Part shown: positions 45,370-55,529 of the stretch, piece by piece | Layout of the letters: every line of letters starts with the position of its first letter | How positions within the stretch are numbered: the first letter of the stretch is position 1 | Origin: Hevea brasiliensis | Lineage: Eukaryota > Streptophyta > Magnoliopsida > Malpighiales > Euphorbiaceae | Direction: 5' to 3' | Assembly (NCBI RefSeq): GCF_030052815.1 | Contig: NC_079510.1 | Location: 51,798,725 to 51,862,724 of the forward strand | Length of the DNA stretch: 64,000 nucleotides | Made by a program: the position numbers and the translations under genes | Notes under the pieces: generated by a model | Database searches by the model: none | What the model saw: only the letters and a program-made list of their open reading frames with translations | What the model was told of the DNA's origin: nothing

Positions 45370-45461
45370 AAAGGAGCTTATCAGAGCTAAGCATCTTGCA
45401 ACATCTTACTCAATAAATGGAGTGGATAGTGAAGAGTTTGCAAGCAAGAAAGCTTTTCTAT
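45370..45461 (+). pseudogene. C-terminal scrap of a fourth At4g22030-like gene
   Basis: Reads ELIRAKHLATSYSINGVDSE, then EFASK, a 3-base interruption, and AF, matching the end of copy 3 (DLKNLAASSSLSNGEATEE, EFASKLF). Only the last 30 or so codons survive. It lies just 3' of the L1, in the same orientation as copy 3. Confidence 0.7.
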
Positions 45462-45989
45462 ATATTCCTCTGCTAGATTATCCATAATATTGATGATTAA
45501 GATGTGAAATTTTTGTAGTGAATAGAGTTAATTCAGTTGGTCAGAATGAAAATTTCTCTTTCTTGTTAATCATAGTTCAACCTAAATGCATTAAATTAAT
45601 GTGAAAAAATCCGCCTTTAAAATTGTTCGAAAAGGAATTTTAATTTTAATTTTAATGTATAAAAGCTAATGGAAGATATCCATCTAACCGCAAGTAAAAA
45701 ATAAATGAGAAGTTTTTATTATTGCATATAATCTAACACAAATTTTGTCTATAATCACTCAATACAATTCTGGTCTAACCAATAATTGAGCTGTCTACTG
45801 TGGATAAAAGGGCTCTTACTCTTCTAAAATGAAAGAAAACTAATCCCTCAATAACTTCAAGCATATTTTTCCAGAGCAAAGTGAACCAAAGGCAGAGTGT
45901 TTAGAACAACTAAGATTATTTTCATGGTTGCATTAATTAGCTTTAGTAGAGATGTTTTTAGGACTATGACTGTGATGTCTCGAGTTCAA

Positions 45990-46560
45990 GTCCAATTAGC
46001 TGAGGGCATAATGGTTTACCACATAATCAGGATTGCCAGAAAAGTTGCCTGCAGAAAACCTGCCTTGGACATCAGGAATTGGAGTGCTGAAATTGTTGGT
46101 GACACTGAATTGCTGAAGATTGGAGAAATTAAATTCTGGTATTTCCCCAATAAAATGATTGTTTTGAGCAAGGAAGTATACCAAGCCCAAAAATCTAGAC
46201 ACAGTGGAAATCTCACCAGTGAAGTGATTGTTTCATATACCAAGCCTTTTCAAGTTAATCAGTTGCAAAAAACCTTCAGGAATGAGAGCCAAAAATTTGT
46301 TATCCCTTGTGAGTTAGGCTTTTGCAATTTCCTATCTCTTCAAGTATATTGCCAAAAAAATGTTGTTTGATATCAGGCTCAAGACAGCAAGAGACTTTAC
46401 CATACATAAATAGCACATTGGTTCCATTGAAATTGTATTCATCAAGAACTATCTTCTTAATAGTTTGCAACTGCGAGTCAGAGGACACACCTACCCGTTT
46501 GACCTTGAAGTCCTGTTCCAACCCCATTTCTGATCATTTTGCCCATTTCTTGGTGGAAGT
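45990..46560 (-). pseudogene. LRR receptor-like kinase extracellular fragment
   Basis: On the minus strand: DFKVKRVGVSSDSQLQTIKK, KIVLDEYNFNGT, then EEIGNCKSLTH, IPEGFLQLINLKRLGI, NNHFTGEISTVSRFLGLVYF, LAQNNHFIGEIPEFNFSNLQ and VTNNFSTPIPDVQGRFSAGN, FSGNP. These are consecutive leucine-rich repeats followed by the GNP cap typical of inactive-type LRR receptor kinases. Frame changes and stops break it, and neither the signal peptide nor the kinase domain is present. Confidence 0.8.
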
Positions 46561-46589
46561 TTCTCCATGAACTGCATTAGCCTCTACTT

Positions 46590-47096
46590 CACATTTTCTT
46601 CTACTAAAGTTGAAAGGAAAATTTTACCGTACAGTAATACAACCAGCCATATTATATGGTAGTGAGTGTTGGACACTGAAAGAGTCATATGTATGTAAGA
46701 TAAGAGTTGCAGAGATGAGAATGTTAAGGTGGATGAGTGACCATACTAGACTAGATAAAGTCCATAATGAGAATATTAGAGAAAAGGTAAAAGTGGTGCC
46801 AATTGAGAATAAGTTAAGAGAAGGGAGATTGAGGTGGTTTGGTCATGTGAAGCGTAAACATACGAAGGCTCCAGTTAGACAAGTAACGCACATTAGATTA
46901 GAGGATAGAAAGAAAAGAAGGGGTAGACCTAAATTGACTAGGAGGAGGTAGTACAACATAACCTAGAAGCATTACATATTTTCGAGGATTTAACCCAAAA
47001 TCGTTTAGAGTGGAGAAAGTGAATCCATATAGCCGACCCCAAATTTTTAGGATAAAGGTTTAGTTGAATTTGAGTTTGAGTTTGAGTTACTTGCCT
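46590..47096 (+). mobile_element. RTE-clade LINE 3' end
   Basis: The 113-codon frame at 46610-46951 reads KGKFYRTVIQPAILYGSECW, TLKESYVCKIRVAEMRMLRW, DKVHNENIREKVKVVPIENK, LREGRLRWFGHVKRKHTKAP and KKRRGRPKLTRRR, the conserved C-terminus of plant RTE LINE proteins. Downstream comes GAGGATTTAACCCAAAATCG, then AGCCGACCCCAAATTTTTAG and a (GAGTTT)n-like tail ending near 47096. It is severely 5'-truncated. The short insertion at 13429-13511 shares this 3' end. Confidence 0.9.
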
Positions 47097-48154
47097 AAGA
47101 CTAATTAACAAAAATAAAGCAATCCAAAAGGATCAACACAGAAAATTTCAATTAGGGGCCTACAGCCTGAATTAGTCATACAAAATACAGATTCATTACT
47201 TATCTCATAAATGATTGTCGTGGGCATGCAATCAAATTATGAAGAAAAAAAATTTCTCTAAAAATAATCAAATCAAAATACTCTTGATTTGCTTATTTTC
47301 AATATATGACTCTATATAAGGACTCAATAATTAATGAATAGGTGTTGTCCATTATATGATTTAAGTAATGAACAAAAACTCTAATCAAGGAAAAATGAAA
47401 ATAGAAAATTTTATATATTATTCATAATATTTAAAAATAATAATAAGGAAAAAGTTAATGAGAAAAAAAATTAATTCTAATAATTTCTTTAATTATTAAA
47501 TATAGGGATTAAATTATTTAATTTTAAAAATATAGAAATTAAGTTGTAATATTAGTCAAAACTGGATCAAATAGTAAATTTTTCTTAATTGAATAAAAGA
47601 CATATTTATCTTTTCACTTAAACTACCTATGATATTAAACAGAAAAATCTCTAATTTTAATAAAAATATAAGTGAAAGATTAAATTTTTTAATTTTTAAA
47701 ATATAAATAATAAATCATAATATCAATTAAAAATTAAATAATAAATTACCCAAAATTTTATTTCAAATCATGAGAAACCGCAGCTACCATTCTAGACTTT
47801 ATTAGAGCTTCACCTTTATCTCAATTTTAGATAAATTCTTGTTTTACATATTAAATAAAAATAAAATGATGCAACTTTTTCAAGAATTCATGTGAAATCC
47901 ACTCCATAAAAGCCTTCATCAGCGAGAACCCATTTTAATTAATTATTTTTTTTGTATTAATTAAAAGTAAATTATATCCTAAATACTAAATATATAGTAT
48001 ATGATTTAATTAACTTAATAGTAATTGACTAATTGGCAAATAAGTGTTAGGCTACTGTTAATGAGATTTTAAATTTTAATTTTAATTAAAAAGAAGAAAC
48101 AAAATAAATACTATAAATTAGTTGGGATGTGCACATCATCTACAATCATCACTT

Positions 48155-48210
<56 letters not shown>

Positions 48211-48224
48211 AAAAATCACAGCAT
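47097..48224. other. AT-rich intergenic region
   Basis: No gene. It ends at a TA microsatellite (48160-48208) that borders the tandem duplication. Confidence 0.6.
48160..48208. repeat. (TA)n microsatellite
   Basis: About 24 TA units, directly left of the duplicated block. Confidence 0.95.
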
Positions 48225-49647
48225 AGTAATTAATTCAGCAAAATGAGATTAAGTATTTAATGATGTTACTGCCACCACCCTTAATTATTTTCCCACCTTA
48301 AACTGAGAGATGATGAGCCCTTCTTTTTCATGCTTTTTTTTATAAAATATGCAAGTAACATGCAGGTTAAAAATAGATTATTAACTTTCCAATGGGCAGG
48401 GGATGGATCTGGTTAGTCACCTACTTGTAATTGTCAAGGGATGTCCATTTTATATTAAAAAAAAAAAATTTTAATATTATGGAACAATTGCTCTTTGGTT
48501 TTGACAACTTCATTATTGGAGTTGATGCATATATATATAATCCATTTTAATTAGAAACTTGATTCCCCATTTAACAATTTAATCCCTTCTAGTAGTTGCT
48601 TAGCACTGTCTTCAAATTACAGCAACACCCATTCATCAATTGCTAATAATTATTGCCTCCAACAGCAAATCCTACAAGACCAAATTTCCAGGTGATTATA
48701 TCCACATTAACAATCAAAAGGGGTATTATTGAAATTAACTTTTATTTTTTACCTACATTTATGGTATCTTCAAATTAACTTGTACAGGAACAATCTTAAA
48801 AATGTGTCCTCTCTGATTACACTAATTATGCAGGTTTCTTTGATTTTATTCTATTTTATAAAATTAAACAATTATTATTTCCCACCTCAACTTGATCAAA
48901 AGGCACAGGCTATCCATATCAAATTGCTCATTGTTTTCTTTCATTTAGCCCACATAATCGGTGGTCTTTGCCCACTTTCACTTTCATTTTACCAACACAA
49001 GGAAAATAGAGAGGCCATTGATGATTGAAACTATTGAACCAAAATACACTCTGGTACTGGTCACTTTCAATACAACCATGCATTCATCTGATACTAACTT
49101 ATCGTGACATGTTATAATCCCAATTAATTATTAAACCAATAATTTAATAATTAAACATATGTTTTATATTATAAAATTATAAATAGAAAATAATATAATA
49201 ATGTTCAGATGGTAAAAATTCAACAATTTTATTTTCACCACAGTATTTATTTATAAACTCTAAGTTAAAATAATTAATGACACACATTGAAAATACATGT
49301 ATGTTAGCGGGGAAAAAGAAATTCAATTCCTCCAAACGGTGGGCAGATTCACTCATAATAAAAATTAAAAGCCCTTTATTGCAAATAAACGAAACAAAAA
49401 AAGGAAGGATTCTTTTAGAAATAAAGAAACTTTCAAAGCTGAGTCGTTACATTGATGCCAAGAAATAGAAGGGTCCCTCTCTTCTTCTTGTCTTCATTTC
49501 TTTGATCTGTTCTATTTTGTCTTCTCGGCGAGTGCTCGCCACTCTTATTACTATAACTTCATAGAAGCTCACGTCCTCCAAAATCCTTTCTCTTCGAAAT
49601 CTTAACTCTGTATCTCTCTCCTACGTAGTTCGAAAAGGGAAAAAGAA

Positions 49648-51453
49648 ATGATTCAGCTATTGTTTACACTGATATTCTCTGAGATGGCATTGATAACGGT
49701 GCTTATGTTCAAGACCCCATTAAGGAAGTTAGTGTTGATGGCTCTGGATCGGGTCAAGCGAGGTTATGGCCCAATCATTGTAAAGACGGTGGCAGGAACG
49801 GTGTTTGTTGTGTTGATGTCAAGTGTGTACAGCATGATGAAGATCCAGAAGCGTTGGATCGATGAGGGTGCTGTCAATCCAACGGACCAGGTTCTCATGG
49901 CCAAGAACCTTCTTGAGGCCACTCTTATGGGTAATTGTTAGTTTCATGCTTTGCTTCTGTTTCTTGAAGTTTATGAGTTTTGTGGGATTAATGTAAAGAG
50001 GCGGACTGGATTGGAACCAATCATTTTTTTATGTCTGATTGATCGTGTTATAGATCTAATTGTGTTTTTTAATGTATGATTGAGCAAGTTATAGATCCAT
50101 TTTTCCTCATGCGAATTTAATTTAATGGGTAATGGGTGTTTCAGTATGGGTAGTAGTAATACTGCTCGTGAAATGGGCATTGTTATTTTGGATTGTCATT
50201 TTGTTCAATTTTTCACATAATTGTATATGATCACTGAGTTGTTTGCTTGAAGAGCTTTTTTGTTGAATATCTTCATTCTAAAGTAAAAAAGGGATTTTTT
50301 TTTTGTTTTTTTTTTGCCATCCGTAATCCATTATCCTGGAAGATCATAAAAATTTGACACCAGACATCTATCAAACTCTAAGGTTTGAATAGAATAGTAG
50401 TTTAAATTGCACAGTGACCTGAACCCTGAATATGATCCTCAAACAGTGGCGAGACATAGGACCACTTAATTTCATTGTGATTGGAAGAGTGTCATTTTTC
50501 TGGTCGCATATTTTACTGCGTGCTGTTCTAAGTTTTCTTTCCCCTGTTATTTGTGCTCTTTGCTATTATTTGTATTGATTTGAGTATGACACTATGGCCC
50601 TGTTTGGGGCTGAGGTTAGGAGGCTAAAAAGGTGTTTTTCTGGAAAAGCACTGTTTTAGATACTATCAAACAAATTTGTTTATTTGTTTTGGAGTTTTTG
50701 AGATTAAAACATGTCAATTTTAATTTTAAATTAATTTTTAATACCCTCTAACTAACAATTTAAAGAAGTGTGTTTTCTCAATAGCACTTTCAATGGCATT
50801 GCCAAACAAAACCTATGAATGTTACATTTGTTAAAAAGCTTGTGATATTATTCTTACTCTTTCTTATTCTCGAGAATAATTTTCTGTACAATAATAATTC
50901 GCGATATTTCTGCATGTGTAGATTTTTTGTTTTTCCCTAATCTGTTGAACTCTTTGTTCTGTTTCTTTGAGATTTTATTTTGAGTCCTATGGTTAAGGGT
51001 TCCTGTTTCTATTTCAAATTCCCTGTTTTCTGTCGATCTTATTGGCCATTGGACCTTTATTAATCTAGACTTTTTGCAGGATCCTCTCTTTTCCTTGCAC
51101 TAATGATAGACAGACTGCATCATTATATCAGAGAACTCCGCGTAAGGAGGAAGAGCATGGAGGCTGTAAAGAAACAAAATCAAGTTTTCGAGGATGGAAA
51201 AGTTGAGGAGAGCAAAGCCCTGGAAAAAGAAGTGATCACACTGCAAGCAAAACTTAAGCAGCTAGAATCAGAACTGGAGGTGAAGACTAAGGAGGCTCAT
51301 GCTTCAGAAGCAAATGCGGTAGCTCTGAGGAAGCAATCTGAAGGATTTCTTTTGGAATATGATCGCTTACTTGAGGAGAACCAAACCCTACGGAACCAAT
51401 TGCAATCGTTGGACTTGAGATTATCACGTTCAGGTAGCAAGAAGAATACTTAA
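49648..51453 (+). CDS. BAP31-like ER membrane protein
   Basis: Two exons, 49648-49930 and 51080-51453, give 657 nt (218 residues plus stop). BAP31 proteins are three-pass ER membrane proteins that help sort and export membrane cargo. Residues 1-21 (MIQLLFTLIFSEMALITVLM) form the first membrane segment, about 44-64 (IVKTVAGTVFVVLMSSVYSM) the second and about 96-108 (SSLFLALMIDRLH) the third. A long cytosolic coiled coil follows (about 115-208), with LEKEVITLQAKLKQLESELE and GFLLEYDRLLEENQTLRNQL. The last four residues are KKNT, matching the KKXX ER-retrieval signal. The intron contains a MITE. The frame is intact and this is the functional member of the tandem pair. Confidence 0.92.
50596..50813. 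mobile_element. hAT-like MITE in the BAP31 intron
   Basis: Starts GGCCCTGTTTGGGG and ends CCAAACAAAACC (reverse complement GGTTTTGTTTGG), giving imperfect inverted ends about 218 bp apart. It is absent from the shortened intron of the duplicate copy. No clear TSD. Confidence 0.6.
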
Positions 51454-53844
51454 AGGAAATGAGCACCTTTATTAAATAGGTTTTTCAAACTCCTTTTTTA
51501 TTTTATACTACTCATCTGAAAAATTTTCAATGTGGGTTTGTTTATTGTGGTTTAATTCTGAGTTATGCATTGTTGTAAGTGTGGAGAAAAAGGACAATAC
51601 AAAACAGGAAAAAAGGAAAGAGAAAATAGGTTTTCATTCTCTTAGTTCAATTCAAGTAGGCTTCATGCTGAAGTAGAATGGGTTAATATTGTCTGGACGA
51701 AATGTGGTACATTAAGACCTTATGAGTTCTAAGAGAATATGGTCAGTAATGGCAATTGGCTACTCCTTTTCTTAATTTTTCTTTTCCAACAAAGGTGGCC
51801 GACTTTAAGCCTCTATCTGCATAGCTTAGGTTCTTGAATTATTAACAAGTTTCAGTATGGGATCTTTTTCTTGTGGAAGCATATCTGTGTTGAGTACAGT
51901 GAGTAGCATTAAGCCTAGGAGAACCAAAATTGAGAGTGCAGATAGCAACAGCATATTAATTCAGCAAATGAGGTTTTAGTGATGATGTTACTCCCACCAC
52001 AACTAATTATTTGCGCACCTGATACTGGGAGATGATTGTTTCTTTTTAATGATTTTTATAAAATATGCAAGAAAAATGTCATGCAGGTAAAAAAGATGAT
52101 TAGCTTTCTAATGGATCTAATTAGTCACCTACTTGTGATATCAAGTAGCTGCCTAGTACTAAAAGAAATTTGATTAAACCAACCCTTCCAAAAGGGGCAG
52201 TTGCCTCGTTAGTTCATCTAACTTCAGCTGAATCTTCCCAGCACAACAACATATTAATATTTGTTTTGTAATTTATCCTTTGAGAATCAGTGAATTTTAT
52301 TTATTATTACTTTTTTCCAGTTATATTACTTGAAATTGTAAATTAATTTAATCTATATTCAAAATAATTTCATATTAAAATGGAGTTAATATAAGAGTTG
52401 TGGATTATTTTAAAAAATTAAAATATTAATTTTTATCAATTTAATTTTGGAATAAAAAATTTCCACCTAAAATAGAGGCTGTCCAACCATGTCCTGTGAC
52501 TGAGGACAACTCCCTTTTTGTGCGTTGTCTTTGCCCTGCCATGCCCATAAATTTATATTATGAACATTTTAATGCAGTTTGCTGTGATTAGGTTCTGTAA
52601 TAACTTTGCTCCCTCTATGGTTTTGAAAATCCAGACTAAAATACAAATTAAGTTATAGGTTTTGTCAAATTTCAATAACTAAATATTTAAATTTAAAACT
52701 ACTAACTCATTCTTAAACCCTTTTTGTGTTAAAAATGAATATGAGAAATTCCTTGCTTTTGATATCTGAACACTTAATATGTGTTTGACAAAAAGTTAAA
52801 AAATTAAATGTCGAAAGTTATTTTTATAAGTTTTAATTTTTAAAAAATGTCATTATTAATTTAGTTTTTTAATATTAACATTTAATCCTTAAAAATACAT
52901 GACTATTAATGAAGTAAAAAGTTTTAAATATCCCAACAATATTAATAAGATATTAATAAAGGGTTAAAAGTTATGAGGATAAAAATTGCCCATTATCAAC
53001 CTCGTACCAAACGCTACTTAGAATAAAAATAATCCATTTTTAATTAGAAACTCCATTCCCTACATATTTAACAATTTAATTCCCTGTATTGGTTGCTTCC
53101 GTTTGCTTAGCATTGTCTTCAAATTATATAAATGAAGACTCATTGGTCAATTGCTAGTAATTATTGCCCCCCAACAGCAAAATCCCACAAGAGGAAATTT
53201 CCAAGTGACTATGTCCATATTAACAATCAAAGCAATACAATACTCCTAGGTCTTGTCCACTTTCACTTTCATTTTGCCAATTTCATTAGAAAAAGGAAAA
53301 TAAAGAGACTATTGATTAAAAAAAAAAAAGTCTGGCACTTTTCACTTTCAATAACTCCATTAATCTGATAGTACATTAATTGATAATTAAGCTAATAATT
53401 TATGATTAAATTCATGTCTTATAATATAAAAAAAATAATTATAAAATAATATAATAATATTCACATATTTTAATATTGAAGAAATATTGAATTTTGAAAG
53501 AAGGCAATATTAGGGGAGGCAAGGGATACTTTTCCTCCCGGTGGGTGTGCAGATTCATTAAAAAATGAAAAGTAGAAGCCCTTGATTGCAATTAAAAAAA
53601 CGAGACTCTTTTAGAAATAATCAAAGACTTTCAAAGCGGAGTAGTTGCATTGGTGCCAAGAAATGAAAGCCCCCCACTTTCATTTAATCCTTTTATTGAA
53701 AAAAAAACCTCATATCCTTGATTTTCTCTGCTCGCCACTTTCATTACTATAGCCCCATATAAGCTCAAATCCTCCAAAATCCTTTATCTTTGAAATCTTA
53801 ACTCTGTGTCTCTCTCGTACATGGTACAAGAAGGGCAAAGAAAT
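51454..53844. other. 3' flank of unit A and 5' flank of unit B
   Basis: The duplication junction lies near 51940. From there to 53844 the sequence matches 48225-49647 upstream of the intact gene, with an extra MITE (52780-53013). No gene. Confidence 0.6.
52780..53013. mobile_element. Short hAT-like MITE upstream of the BAP31 pseudogene
   Basis: The ends TGTGTTTGAC and ACCAAACGCT are imperfectly inverted, with flanks ACTTAATA and ACTTAGAA (6 of 8 matching) as a decayed 8-bp TSD. It is absent at the matching place in unit A. Confidence 0.55.
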
Positions 53845-54750
53845 GATTCAGCTTCTGTTTACACTGATATTCTGAGTTGGTATTGATAATGGTGCTTGTT
53901 TTCAAGACCCCGTAAAGGAAGTTAGTGTTGGAACGGTATTGATCGGGTTAAGCGAGGTGACGGCTCAATCATGGTAAAGTCGGTGGCTGGAACGGTATAT
54001 GTGGTGTTGATGTCAAGTGTGTAAAGCATGATGAAGTTCGAGAAGCGTTGGATCGATGAGGGTGCTGTCAATCCAACGGACCAGATTCTCATGGTCAAGA
54101 ACCTTCTTGAGGCCACTGTCATGGGTTAGTGTTAGTAATTTTCCCTAATGTGTTTAACTTCTTCCGTCTATCCTCTGAGATGTTATTTGGAGTTTTATTG
54201 CTAAAGGTTCCTGTTCTCATTTCAAATTCCCTGTTTGTTGATCTTATTGGCCCTTTGACCTGTGTAAATCTAGACTTTACAACTTGCAGGATCCTCTCTT
54301 TCCCTTGCACTAATGATAGACAGACTGCATCATTATATTAGAGAACTCCAAGTAAGGAGGAAGAGCATGGAGGCTGTAAAGAAACAAAGTCGAGTTTTCG
54401 GGGATGGAAAAGTTGAGGGGAGCAAAGCCCTGGAAAAAGAGGTGACCACACTGCAAGCAAAACTTAAGCAGCTAGAATCAGAACTGGAGGTGAAGACAAA
54501 AGAGGCTCATGCTTCAGAAGCAAATGCAGTGGCTCTGAGGAAGCAATCTGAAGGATTTCTTTTGGAGTATGATCGCTTACTTGTGGAGAACCAAACCCTA
54601 CGGAACGAACTGCAATCTTTTGACTGGAAATTATCACTTTCAGGTAGTGTTCAGTTTCTCATCGGCTATTAGGCAAAAGTGCTTTTTATAGGACTTGATG
54701 GTTTCTTGATGTTCGCATATATATGTCCAGTCCGAGAAGAACACTTAAGG
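53845..54750 (+). pseudogene. BAP31-like pseudogene (tandem copy)
   Basis: Exon 1 (53845-54123) starts MIQLLFTLIF but has a 2-base loss near 53873, stop codons where unit A has sense codons (CCGTAA near 53909, GTGTAA near 54019) and missing codons near 53930. Exon 2 (54290 on) is almost unchanged, with MIDRLHHYIRELQVRRKSME and the full coiled coil, and stays open to 54672. Its C-terminus differs (SVQFLIGY) because a block of about 87 bases with GT...AG ends (54644-54730) precedes the AGAAGAACACTTAA that corresponds to unit A's KKNT end. The contrast between a dead exon 1 and a clean exon 2 is notable. Confidence 0.9.
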
Positions 54751-55172
54751 AGCTGCGTTAAATAGTCTTTTCAAATTCCTTTCTGTTTTATACTAGTGGA
54801 AACTTTTCAATGTGGGTTTGTTTATTGTGGTTTAATACTGAGCTGTGCATTGCTGTTAGTGTCGAGAAAAAGGAGAAATGCAAAATAATAAAAATAAAAA
54901 TTAAAAAAAAATTAAGGAAGGAGAAATAGGTTCATTTTCTTTGTTTAAGTAGGCTTCATGCTGAAGTAGAATATGGGTTAATATTGTCTGGACGAAATGT
55001 GGTACATTGTGAGGACATCTTAAGACCTCTTATAATTTTTTAGAGAATACGCTCATGAGGAATGGCTAGTCCTTTATTTTTCTTTTTCGATAAATGGTTT
55101 CGAAAGGCAGTCGACTATAAACCACTATTGCAAGGTTGAAATCCTTGAATTATTAACAAGTTTTAGTGTGGG

Positions 55173-55529
55173 ATCATATTAGAATTATGACTAAAAATAC
55201 TAATGAGATTTGGAGAGAGGTCTTTTTCTAATTTGAGTGGGAGAAATATTTCTCAATAAGATGGAGGAATATTTCCTATAATGAGTAGAACTCTTATTTT
55301 AGTATTATTTTTAAATTAAGTAAGACTCCTAATCAGAATTAACACTATTATAGGAGAATAATGGAAAATGTTGTTTGGCTTTTACCCATTGAAGAGAGTG
55401 GCTTTCGGCCATTGAAGAGAGTGGCTTTTGCCCATTGAAGATAGTGACTTTTAGTTCATTGAGTGAGACTGTCGCCCATTGTAAAGAGAGGCATTGCCAA
55501 TTGCTGCGGATTTGGCTCTGCCCATTGAT
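55173..55529. other. Insert sequence with a 23-bp minisatellite
   Basis: Between the end of unit B and the LINE. It holds a degenerate tandem repeat at about 55376-55500 whose unit is CCATTGAAGAGAGTGGCTTTTG. It probably belongs to the element or elements that inserted after 55172; it is not identified. Confidence 0.5.

Larger units (their letters stand above)
48225..51940 (+). repeat. Tandem duplication, unit A (BAP31-like locus)
   Basis: Aligns with unit B (51945-55172): both start around AATTCAGCAAAATGAG / AATTCAGCAAATGAG, share the TAGTCACCTACTTGT block, the promoter, both BAP31 exons and 3' flank up to AATTATTAACAAGTTT. Unit A is longer mainly because its intron is longer (1149 against 166 bases). 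Confidence 0.85.
51945..55172 (+). repeat. Tandem duplication, unit B
   Basis: Similarity to unit A is lost after GTGTGGGATC at 55172 (unit A has GTATGGGATC near 51863). Beyond it lies unrelated insert sequence. Confidence 0.8.

Noticed and set aside
45897..46370. 157-codon plus-strand frame
   Set aside because: The opposite strand reads consecutive leucine-rich repeats, so this is the shadow of an LRR fragment.
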